A model generated the notes under the pieces. It ran no database searches. It was not told the origin of the DNA and saw only the letters and a list, made by a program, of their open reading frames with translations. A DNA stretch of 56,492 nt from Actinomycetota bacterium (GTDB taxonomy: Bacteria; Actinomycetota; Geothermincolia; Geothermincolales; RBG-13-55-18): the NCBI GenBank assembly GCA_040757835.1, contig JBFLWJ010000005.1, positions 1 to 56,492 of the forward strand. Direction: 5' to 3'. A program made the position numbers and the translations under genes. This document shows, piece after piece, positions 1 to 7,046 of the stretch. Each line of letters begins with the position of its first letter. Positions within the stretch are counted from its first letter, which is position 1.

Positions 1-131
1 CGCTAAGGCGAAAGGGGCAAGGTGCCCGTTCGGAGGCGTCCTCCCAAGCTAATAGTTTTCAGCAACCCCTTCCGAAAGGGGCATGGAGAGGCTTACCCTT
101 GACTTGGGTCTTTAAAGGTGACCCCTTATTC
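1..131. other. non-coding end of window, small hairpins
   Basis: I recognise no gene here. The stretch lies just downstream of the minus-strand CrtI-like gene. It contains a clean hairpin at 66-81 (arms CCCCTT/AAGGGG, loop CCGA) and a direct repeat GAAAGGGGCA at 10-19 and 74-83. A second weak stem (GGGTC/GACCC) lies near 106-124. No U-run follows on either strand, so I do not call a terminator. It may be the edge of a structured RNA that continues outside the window; that is a guess. Confidence 0.3.
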
Positions 132-1622
132 TTATTCGTGCTTTTCTACGAGGTCGGCGCAGATGAGGCCCGAGCCGATGACCACCGGCACTCCCCCGCC
201 GGGATGGGTGGAATTACCGGCCAGGTAGAGGCCCTTCACGCTGCGGGAGCGTGCCGCGGGGCGGAAGGCCGCCGACTGGGTGAGGTCCAGCTCCAGGTCG
301 TAGATGGCACCACCGGGATAGAGGAGGCGCCGCTCGAAATCGTAAGGGGTTATCAGCTCCGCGACCTCGATGTGGTCCGCCAGCCCCGGCACGATACGGT
401 CGAAGAACGCGACCGCCTTCTCCTTGCAGGTTTCCTTCTCCTTGTCCCAGTCCGTCCCCCGCAGTCCGTAAGGGCCCTCCATCACGACGTTGAGGGTGTG
501 CTTGCCCTCCGGGGCCATGGCGGGATCGGAGAGGCTGGTCCAGCAGATAAGGCCCAGTTTCTCGTCGTGCAGGATGCCCTCCTCCCTCTCCTGGCTCTGC
601 CGGTTCATCACCCCCAGGGGGGCGGCCATGGCGCTGAAGTGTGCGTCCAGGGGCGGACGGTAATCGAGGCCGAGATTGAGCATGCAGTCCGAAGCCGAGA
701 GCTTATAGCTCCGGATGCCGTGACGCGCCAGCCAGGGCAGGTGCTCCTCGCCGATCATATCCAGGTAGAGGGTCTTTGCATTGACGTTGGAGATGACCAC
801 GTCCGAGGTTATCTCGCTGCCGTCGGACAGACTGACCCCTCGCGCCCTGCGGTCGCGCACCATCACCTTCTCCACGAGCCTGCCGGTCATCACCTCCATG
901 CCGTGCGCCTCGCCGACCCTCTGGAAGGCCCTGGGTATCTGGATCATACCGCCTCTGGGATAGAACATGCCCAGGTGTTCCGCGTAGACGAGCATGGCGA
1001 AGATGCCGGAGGTCCTCTCCGGGGGCAGGTTCATATAGCAGGACTGGTATCCGGTGATCTGTTGCACTATATCGTGGCGGAAGAACTTCCTGATGGCGTC
1101 CTCGTAGTTGCCGCCGAAGAGTGGGAGGTACTTCAGGATGCGCGGACGGCTCGCGAACATCTTGAGCAGGTCGGTCATGGTGTTGGCGGGATTGACGAAG
1201 AAAGAGTCGATGACCTGGTCGTAGAAGTCGCCGAAATACGCCACGAACCTGCGCCAGTTCGTGGCCTCCTCCGGGGCGATCTTTGCGATGACCTCTGCGG
1301 CACCCTCCATGGAGAGGGGAACGCTCAGCCGCGAGCCGTCCTGGAAGACGAAACTGTAGATGGGGTCGCAGGAGACCAGGTCCACCTCGTCCTGGAAAGT
1401 TGTACCGAGCATCCGGAAGGCCACCTCGATGGGCTCCATGACCTCCACGATGCAGGCGCCGATATCGAAGGTGAACCCGTTTTTCTCGTAGCTCGCACAG
1501 GCACCGCCTATATCGTCCGACTGCTCGAGCACCAGGACCCGGCGGCCCTGGCGGGCCAGGATGGACCCGGCGCACAGGCCGCCGCATCCCGCTCCGATGA
1601 CGATGACGTCGTAGTCGGCCAC
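132..1622 (-). CDS. CrtI/phytoene-desaturase-like FAD oxidoreductase (paralog 1)
   Basis: A 496-residue flavoprotein of the phytoene desaturase/retinol saturase superfamily. The N-terminus carries the dinucleotide-binding Rossmann motif (VIVIGAGCGGLCAG, residues about 6-19) followed by the E-Q-S strand end. The C-terminus has the family's FAD-closing motif (GLYLAGNSTHPGGGVP, about 465-480). These enzymes remove or add hydrogen across isoprenoid or polyene double bonds; the substrate here cannot be read. Length matches bacterial CrtI (about 490-510). It is the last gene of a minus-strand array of four similar stand-alone genes and one fused copy. It has diverged somewhat from the 498-residue paralogs: two residues shorter, and GGACASYE where the others have GGCCSTYE or similar. 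Confidence 0.9.
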   Translation of the reverse strand: MADYDVIVIGAGCGGLCAGSILARQGRRVLVLEQSDDIGGACASYEKNGFTFDIGACIVEVMEPIEVAFRMLGTTFQDEVDLVSCDPIYSFVFQDGSRLSVPLSMEGAAEVIAKIAPEEATNWRRFVAYFGDFYDQVIDSFFVNPANTMTDLLKMFASRPRILKYLPLFGGNYEDAIRKFFRHDIVQQITGYQSCYMNLPPERTSGIFAMLVYAEHLGMFYPRGGMIQIPRAFQRVGEAHGMEVMTGRLVEKVMVRDRRARGVSLSDGSEITSDVVISNVNAKTLYLDMIGEEHLPWLARHGIRSYKLSASDCMLNLGLDYRPPLDAHFSAMAAPLGVMNRQSQEREEGILHDEKLGLICWTSLSDPAMAPEGKHTLNVVMEGPYGLRGTDWDKEKETCKEKAVAFFDRIVPGLADHIEVAELITPYDFERRLLYPGGAIYDLELDLTQSAAFRPAARSRSVKGLYLAGNSTHPGGGVPVVIGSGLICADLVEKHE

Positions 1623-1648
1623 AGGTCATCACCCCACTTTATATTTGA

Positions 1649-1744
1649 TACGTACAGGTGCCAGGCCAGGCCATGCTTCGCCAGGAATGGCGCTGGACAA
1701 CGTTACGCCACCCTCCGGGTGCGTAATCGCTTTCGCGATGCATA
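1649..1744. repeat. intergenic two-hairpin repeat, copy R1
   Basis: First of four related elements of about 95-105 bp found only in gaps of the minus-strand array. The shared frame is TACGTAC, then G(T/G)GCCAGGCC, a variable hairpin, GGCGCTGG, a CACC/CCGCC-rich stem, CGCTTTCGCGATGCATA. Here the inner arms are CCAT/ATGG. It fills nearly all of the gap between paralog 1 and paralog 2. Resembles a REP/BIME-like element; no mobility gene is nearby. Confidence 0.6.
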
Positions 1745-1755
1745 TATCGCGACCC

Positions 1756-3252
1756 CTATTCATATTTCTGAATGAGGTTCGCGCAGATGAGGCCCGAGGC
1801 CACTACCAGCGGCACCCCCCCACCGGGATGGGTTGAATTACCGGCCAGGTAGAGCCCCTTGATGGACCTGGACCTGGCCGACGGCCGGAACATGATGGTG
1901 GAGGTGAGGTCCTGCTGCAGGTCGTAGATGGCCCCCTCGGGCAGGAGCAGCCGCCGCTCGAAGTCCAGGGGGGTGGCGCAGTCCACGAACTTCACATGAT
2001 CGGCCAGGCCCGGGACGGCGTTGCGTGACAGGTCCTCGATGGTCTTCTCGATGAAGGGCTGTTTCTCGCGGTCCCAATCCGTTCCCTCGAGGTGATAGAA
2101 ACACTCCGGGATGATGCTCAGGATGTGGTGCCCCTCCGGCGCCAGCGCGGGGTCCTCGTGGGTGGGCCAGCAGATAAGGCCGGTGGTCTGCTCCGGCAGG
2201 ATCCCCTTCTGGACGTTCTCCCACCAGTAGTCGTTCATGTGCTGCAGGGGGAAGGCCACCACGCCGTGATGGGCGGTGAGTGGAGGTTCGTAGTCCACCC
2301 CCAGGTAGAGCATGGTCACCGACTTGGAGTACCCGTAGCTCTTAATGCCGTAGCGAGCAAGCCAGGGCAGGTTCTCCTCGCCGATCATGTCCAGGTAGAG
2401 GGTCTTGGCGTTGATGTTGGAAATAACCAGGTCGGAGGTGATCTCGGTGCCATCGGCGAGCTCGACCCCGCGTACGCGGCGGCCGCTCACCAGCACCTTT
2501 TTTACCAGCGTGTCCGTGCGCACATCCATGCCGTGCTTCTCGCCCACGCGGCGGAAGGCGTTCGGTATCTGGACCATGCCGCCCCTGGGATACCAAATGC
2601 CCTCGTGCTCGGAGTAGGGGATGGTGGCGTAGAGCCCCGCCGTCAGCTCGGGGGGCAGCCCGACGTAGAGGGACTGGTAGGACATGGTGGACTGGATCTC
2701 TTCGCTCTTGAAGTAATTGGTGATCACGTCCTGGTAGCTCTGGGTGAAGAGCCCGGCGTACTTCATCAGCCCTGGCGTCTTGGCCATGATCCTCGCCATA
2801 TCGGTGAGGGAGCTGGCCGGGCTCACGAAGAACCCGTCCATGGCGATCTTGGTAAGGCCCTTGAAATACTCCGCGAATTTGAACCAGTTCTTGCCGTCCT
2901 CCTGCGAATAGCGCGAGATGACCTCGCCGGTGGCCTCGACGGACAGCGGATAGGTGATGCGTCTGCCGTCCGGTAACACGAACTCCATCATGGGATCGCA
3001 GGGGATGAGGTCCACCTCCTCCTGGAACGTGGTGCCCAGCAGTTCGAAGGCCAGCTCGATGGGCTGGATCTCCTCCACGATTGAGGCCCCCACGTCGAAG
3101 TGGTACCCTTCCTTTTCGTAGGTCGAGCAGCACCCGCCGATGTTATCGCTCTGTTCCAGGACCAGGACCCGGCGCCCCCTGCGGGCGCAGATGGAGCCGG
3201 CGGTGAGCCCTCCCACGCCCGCTCCGATAACGATGACGTCATAATCGGCCAT
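1756..3252 (-). CDS. CrtI/phytoene-desaturase-like FAD oxidoreductase (paralog 2)
   Basis: A 498-residue paralog of the gene before it. It begins MADYDVIVIGAGVGGLTAG (FAD-binding GxGxxG) and ends with GLYLAGNSTHPGGGVP and a short helical tail. The middle holds conserved family stretches such as WYPRGGMVQIPNAF (substrate-domain entry) and VISNINAKTLYLDMIG. The predicted reaction is FAD-dependent desaturation, isomerisation or saturation of an isoprenoid chain. A GGAGG-type site (RC of cctcctctt) lies upstream of the ATG. The gene is separated from the small gene upstream by MITE-like element A and from paralog 1 by repeat R1. Confidence 0.9.
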   Translation of the reverse strand: MADYDVIVIGAGVGGLTAGSICARRGRRVLVLEQSDNIGGCCSTYEKEGYHFDVGASIVEEIQPIELAFELLGTTFQEEVDLIPCDPMMEFVLPDGRRITYPLSVEATGEVISRYSQEDGKNWFKFAEYFKGLTKIAMDGFFVSPASSLTDMARIMAKTPGLMKYAGLFTQSYQDVITNYFKSEEIQSTMSYQSLYVGLPPELTAGLYATIPYSEHEGIWYPRGGMVQIPNAFRRVGEKHGMDVRTDTLVKKVLVSGRRVRGVELADGTEITSDLVISNINAKTLYLDMIGEENLPWLARYGIKSYGYSKSVTMLYLGVDYEPPLTAHHGVVAFPLQHMNDYWWENVQKGILPEQTTGLICWPTHEDPALAPEGHHILSIIPECFYHLEGTDWDREKQPFIEKTIEDLSRNAVPGLADHVKFVDCATPLDFERRLLLPEGAIYDLQQDLTSTIMFRPSARSRSIKGLYLAGNSTHPGGGVPLVVASGLICANLIQKYE

Positions 3253-3271
3253 ATGGCTCCCCTCCTCTTAT

Positions 3272-3398
3272 GGGGTCAGTTCTTGTTTTTTGGATCCTTT
3301 TAATTTTGCTTGTTCTCCTATAACTCGCATTATCAGCCAATAATCCAGCATGTCATCTTCACACATACCGGGGTATCCAAAAAACAAGACCTGACCCC
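3272..3398. mobile_element. MITE-like inverted-repeat element A
   Basis: A 127-bp element with about 26-bp imperfect terminal inverted repeats beginning GGGGTCAGTTCTTG and ending CAAGACCTGACCCC. It lies between paralog 2 and the small membrane-protein gene. It has no coding capacity. Its interior is AT-rich compared with the flanking DNA. Elements B and C share its ends, which supports a dispersed non-autonomous family. No transposase is in the window. Confidence 0.7.
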
Positions 3399-3408
3399 CA
3401 AACTCGGC

Positions 3409-3594
3409 TTAGGCGTAGTAACGGCCGGGCAGGTATGGTGCCTGCTTCGCCAGGTGGACGATGAAACGCTTCTTCGATTCGTCCAGTTGTGTGAACTTGA
3501 AGGCCAGGGCGGCCACCAGCACCAGCAGGATCAACGGCCTGAGCTTCTTCATCATCCCCCCACCTTTCACCTCTACGATCTCGTACTCGGACAT
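3409..3594 (-). CDS. small single-span membrane protein
   Basis: A 61-residue protein preceded by a perfect AGGAGG with good spacing, which is the main reason to trust it. A charged, Gly-rich N-terminus (residues 1-13) leads to MMKKLRP, a hydrophobic segment (about 20-33, LILLVLVAALAF), then a basic amphipathic tail ending PYLPGRYYA. Predicted topology is one membrane span with the tail outside or along the membrane. I do not recognise a family, though tiny one-span proteins of this kind are common in actinobacteria. It sits between two CrtI-like genes, so it may be a membrane anchor or accessory for them; that is inference. Confidence 0.65.
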   Translation of the reverse strand: MSEYEIVEVKGGGMMKKLRPLILLVLVAALAFKFTQLDESKKRFIVHLAKQAPYLPGRYYA

Positions 3595-3641
3595 CTTTAC
3601 CTCCTGTTAAAGTCCCTGCCGTTTCGTAGCACCATTCCTCC

Positions 3642-3735
3642 TACGTACACGTGCCAGGCCATGCCGCGCAGACGCGCCATGGCGCTGGGACACCGCCGCG
3701 CCGCCCTGCGGGCGTCGCTGACGCTTTCGCGATAC
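3642..3735. repeat. intergenic two-hairpin repeat, copy R2
   Basis: Second copy of the family described at 1649. It starts TACGTACACGTGCCAGGCC and has a strong inner hairpin (CCATGCCGCG/CGCGCCATGG, 9 of 10 pairs), then GGCGCTGGGACACCG, a GCCC/GGGC stem and the terminal GCTTTCGCGATACA. It lies between the small gene and paralog 3. Confidence 0.6.
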
Positions 3736-3756
3736 AGACTATCGATACCTCTGACA

Positions 3757-5253
3757 TTATTCGTATTGATCGACCAGGTCCGCGGCTATGATGCCGGAAC
3801 CGATGGTGGTGGGCACACCACCGCCGGGATGGGTGGAAGCACCCGCCAGGTACAGCCCCTTGACGCTCTTGGACTTGGACCGGGGACGGAACACCACCTG
3901 GGCGGCCAGGTCTTCCTGCAACCCGTAGATGGCGCCCCCGGGGTGCAGCAACCGCCGCTCGTAGTCCAGCGGAGTGATGATCTCCGCTTCCTTGACGTGG
4001 TCCGCGAGGCCGGGCACCGCCTTGCGGCCCAGGTAGTCGATGGAGTCCTCGAGGAAACGCTGCTTCTCCCTGTCCCAGTCCGTGCCGCTCAGGGTATGGG
4101 GACCCATGAGGATGACGTTGATGGTATGGCACCCCTCGGGCGCAAGCGAGGGGTCGGACTTCGATGCCCAGCAGACCAGGCCGAACTGTTCGTTGGGCAG
4201 CAGCCCCTTGCGGTAACGGTTATGCCAGTAGTCGTTCATCTCCTCGTAAGGGGCGGTGATGATGGTGTGGTGAGCGTCAAGGGGCGGCTCGTAGTCCACT
4301 CCCAGGCAGATCATGATGGCCGAAACCGAGGGTTCGTAGCTCTTGATTCCATGGCGGGCCAGCGGGTGCAGGTGCTCCTCGCCGACGAGGTCGAGGTAGA
4401 GGGTCTTGGCGTTGATGTTGGAGACCACCGCGGGAGCGGTGATCTCGGTGCCGTCCGCCAGCACAACTCCCTGCACCCGCTTGTCGCGCACCATCACCTT
4501 GCGCACTCGCTGGCCGGTGCGCAGTTCCATGCCGCTCCTCTTCCCGCATTCCGCCAGGCCCCGGGGGATGGCCACCATTCCTCCCCTCGGGTACCAGACC
4601 CCCTCGTGCTCCGCATACCCGAGGATGGAGAAGACGCCCGGCGCCAGTTCCGGGGGGAGCCCCACGTACCAGGACTGGAAGGACATAGTCTCCTGGACCT
4701 CGCTCCCCTTGAAGTACTTGCGCATTATATCCTGGTATGAGCTGGTGAAGAGGTCCTGGTAGTTGAGCAGCCCCGGGCTGGCACGGAAGATCCTGGCCAT
4801 GTCCCCGAAGCCGTTGAGGGCGCTGGAGAAGAACCCCTTCTGGGTCTCGGCGAGAAACCCGCCCATGCGCTCGGCGAACTGCCGGTAGTTCTTGCCGTCC
4901 TGCTCGGATACGCGGGACAGGGCTTCCACCGTGCCGTCCAGGGAGAGGGGGACGGTCACCCTGGTGCCGTTGCGCATTACGCAGCTGTATACCGGGTCGC
5001 AGGGGATGAGATCCACCTCCTTCTGGAAGGTGGTGCCCAACCTGTCGAAGGCGTCCTCGATGGAGCCGATGACCTCCACTATGGACGCGCCTACGTCGAA
5101 GAGGAAGCCGTTCCTCTCGAAGGTGGAACAGCAGCCCCCTATGAGGTCGCTCTGCTCCAGGACCAGGACCTTGCGCCCCCGCTTGGCCAGGATCGCTCCA
5201 GCCGATAGGCCTCCCCCTCCCGCGCCGATGACGATGACGTCATAGTCAGGCAT
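3757..5253 (-). CDS. CrtI/phytoene-desaturase-like FAD oxidoreductase (paralog 3)
   Basis: A 498-residue flavoprotein of the same family. The N-terminal Rossmann motif VIVIGAGGGGLSAG, the GGCCSTFE segment, the WYPRGGMVAIPRGL segment and the C-terminal GLYLAGASTHPGGGVP motif are all intact, so it should bind FAD and be active. A purine-rich GGAGGAAGG site precedes the ATG. The same-direction neighbours and similar length argue for tandem duplication. Which isoprenoid or polyene it acts on cannot be inferred from sequence alone. Confidence 0.9.
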   Translation of the reverse strand: MPDYDVIVIGAGGGGLSAGAILAKRGRKVLVLEQSDLIGGCCSTFERNGFLFDVGASIVEVIGSIEDAFDRLGTTFQKEVDLIPCDPVYSCVMRNGTRVTVPLSLDGTVEALSRVSEQDGKNYRQFAERMGGFLAETQKGFFSSALNGFGDMARIFRASPGLLNYQDLFTSSYQDIMRKYFKGSEVQETMSFQSWYVGLPPELAPGVFSILGYAEHEGVWYPRGGMVAIPRGLAECGKRSGMELRTGQRVRKVMVRDKRVQGVVLADGTEITAPAVVSNINAKTLYLDLVGEEHLHPLARHGIKSYEPSVSAIMICLGVDYEPPLDAHHTIITAPYEEMNDYWHNRYRKGLLPNEQFGLVCWASKSDPSLAPEGCHTINVILMGPHTLSGTDWDREKQRFLEDSIDYLGRKAVPGLADHVKEAEIITPLDYERRLLHPGGAIYGLQEDLAAQVVFRPRSKSKSVKGLYLAGASTHPGGGVPTTIGSGIIAADLVDQYE

Positions 5254-5273
5254 TTTCCTTCCTCCTTAATCCA

Positions 5274-5379
5274 TACGTACCCGTGCGAGGCCGTGACATC
5301 CGGAAATGTCACGGCGCTGGACACCGCCGCATCGCCCTCCGGGCCTCCTATCCATACGTACCCGCTTTCGCGATGCATA
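5274..5379. repeat. intergenic two-hairpin repeat, copy R3
   Basis: Third copy. The inner hairpin is perfect (CCGTGACAT/ATGTCACGG, loop CCGGAA), showing that the hairpin body varies in sequence while its pairing is kept. A second TACGTACCC motif near 5356 makes this copy slightly longer. It ends GCTTTCGCGATGCATA. It lies between paralogs 3 and 4. Confidence 0.6.
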
Positions 5380-5392
5380 CACTGTCGAAACG

Positions 5393-6889
5393 TTATTCAT
5401 AATTCGATACCAGGTCGGAGGCGATGATGCCCGAGGCCACCACCGACGGCAGGCCTCCCCCGGGATGGGTCGAGGCGCCCGCAAGGTAAAGGCCCTTGAT
5501 GCTCTTGGACCTGGCCGCCGGCCTAAACACCGTCGAGGTCGGCAGGTCCATGTCCAGCCCGAGGATGGCCCCCTCGGGGGTGAGCAGGTGCCTTTCGTAG
5601 TCACTGGGGGTCAGGACATCCATCACCTCGACGTGGTCGGCGAGTCCGGGTATGGCCCTCTCGCTCAGCATCTCCAGCTGTCTCTCCCCATAGGCCTTCT
5701 TGTCACGGTCCCAGTCTATCTCCTTGACGTGATAGGGGCCGGACTGGACGATGTTGAGAACGTGGTGCCCCTCTGGAGCCATGGAGGGGTCCGAGAAGGT
5801 CGGGAAGCATACGAGGCCGAAGGTCTCCTTTGGCAGCAGCCCCTTCTGCATGTCCCCGAACCAGTACTCGTTCATCTTGTCCATGGTTTCCGTGATCAGG
5901 GTATGGTGGGCATCCAGGGGCGGCCGGTAGTCGAGCCCCACATTGATCATGGGCGCGGAAACCGAGATGCGATAGCTCTTCACCCCGTACCGGGCCAGCC
6001 AGGGCAGGTGTTCCTCACCTATCTTCTCCAGGTACAGCCGCTTGGCGTTGATGTTCGAGACCACGACCCGCGAGGTTATCTCGGTCCCGTCCGCGAGCAC
6101 CACGCCCTCGGCCCTGCGGCCGCGCACCAGGACCTTCCTGACTTCCTGGTTGAGGCGGACCTCGAGACCGTACCTCTCACCGCACCTGCGCATGGCTTCG
6201 GGGATAGCGATCATGCCCCCCCGCGGGAACCAGGTCCCCTCGTGCTCCGCGTAGGAGAGGAAGGCGAAGATGCCGGGAGCCAGTGCGGGGGGCTGCCCGC
6301 AAAACTTGCCGGGGTAGGAGAGGGATTCCTGCACCCGCTCGTTCTTGAAGTACTTGCGCATTATATCCTCGAAGGAGCTGGTGAAGAGGGGAAAGAACTT
6401 GAGCAGGTGGGGGTCCTTGAGAAAGACCCTCGCCATGTCCGCCATGCTGTTGACCGGGCTGAGGAAGAACACCCCCAGGGCGGTGCGCATGAAATCGCCG
6501 ATATAGTCCGCGTATTCAAGCCATGCCCTGCCGTCCTCGGGAGAGATGCGCGAGATGATCTCCGCCTTCTCCTCCACGGACGCGGGATAGGTCATGCGCG
6601 ACCCGTCCGGGAAGATGACGTTGTACACGGGGTCGCAGGGCTCGAGGTCTACTTCCTCCTGCAGGGTGGTGCCCAGTCTCTCGAAGGCCAGCTCGAAGGG
6701 GGCCATGATCTCGAGGATAGTCGCACCCACGTCGAAACGGTAACCGCCGCGGTCATAGGTGGAGCAGCACCCGCCGATACTCCCGCTCTGCTCCAGCACC
6801 AGGGTCTTGCGCCCCTGCTTGGCCATGAGGGCCCCGGCGGTCAAGCCGCCCAGCCCCGCCCCGATCACGATGACGTCATAGTCAGACAT
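5393..6889 (-). CDS. CrtI/phytoene-desaturase-like FAD oxidoreductase (paralog 4)
   Basis: A 498-residue paralog, MSDYDVIVIGAGLGGLTAG at the start and GLYLAGASTHPGGGLP near the end. The middle domain shows WFPRGGMIAIPEAM and VVVSNINAKRLYLEKIG. All FAD motifs are complete. An AAGGAGG-type site precedes the ATG. It is the first stand-alone CrtI-like gene after the fused version and is separated from that gene by MITE-like element B, which may affect co-transcription. Confidence 0.9.
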   Translation of the reverse strand: MSDYDVIVIGAGLGGLTAGALMAKQGRKTLVLEQSGSIGGCCSTYDRGGYRFDVGATILEIMAPFELAFERLGTTLQEEVDLEPCDPVYNVIFPDGSRMTYPASVEEKAEIISRISPEDGRAWLEYADYIGDFMRTALGVFFLSPVNSMADMARVFLKDPHLLKFFPLFTSSFEDIMRKYFKNERVQESLSYPGKFCGQPPALAPGIFAFLSYAEHEGTWFPRGGMIAIPEAMRRCGERYGLEVRLNQEVRKVLVRGRRAEGVVLADGTEITSRVVVSNINAKRLYLEKIGEEHLPWLARYGVKSYRISVSAPMINVGLDYRPPLDAHHTLITETMDKMNEYWFGDMQKGLLPKETFGLVCFPTFSDPSMAPEGHHVLNIVQSGPYHVKEIDWDRDKKAYGERQLEMLSERAIPGLADHVEVMDVLTPSDYERHLLTPEGAILGLDMDLPTSTVFRPAARSKSIKGLYLAGASTHPGGGLPSVVASGIIASDLVSNYE

Positions 6890-6921
6890 AGTTTTCCTCC
6901 TTACGGACGTACACGCGTTTT

Positions 6922-7046
6922 GGGGTCAGGTCTTGGATTTTGGATACTCCCGTATCTCAGTCCAATCACACGAAATTCAGGCCCTCTATGCAGGGACTTT
7001 GAATATATTTCCATATTATGGTATCCTAGATCCAAGACCTGACCCC
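6922..7046. mobile_element. MITE-like inverted-repeat element B
   Basis: A 125-bp element with terminal inverted repeats GGGGTCAGGTCTTGGAT...ATCCAAGACCTGACCCC. Its right end directly abuts the stop codon of the CrtI-reductase fusion (TAG complement at 7047). A partial CGGACGTACACGCG motif just left of it looks like the beginning of the R-type repeat, as if the element sits inside or replaced such a copy. The interior near the right end (CCATATTATGGTAT) is shared with element C. Confidence 0.7.

Noticed and set aside
1..131. Glycine riboswitch, tmRNA or RNase P fragment at the left edge
   Set aside because: GCGAAAGGGGCAA-like pieces suggested it, but no complete consensus is present and the region is cut by the window edge.
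99..1775. Long plus-strand open frames opposite the CrtI-like genes, and similar antisense frames across the whole window
   Set aside because: They mirror well-matched genes on the other strand, are rich in Arg/Gly/His as expected for antisense of high-GC genes, and lack ribosome sites and recognisable domains.
3272..3398. Reading the GGGGTCAG inverted repeats as ordinary intrinsic terminators
   Set aside because: The arms are about 26 bp but lie more than 70 bp apart, there is no U-run after the stem, and near-identical ends recur at unrelated loci, which fits a mobile repeat better.
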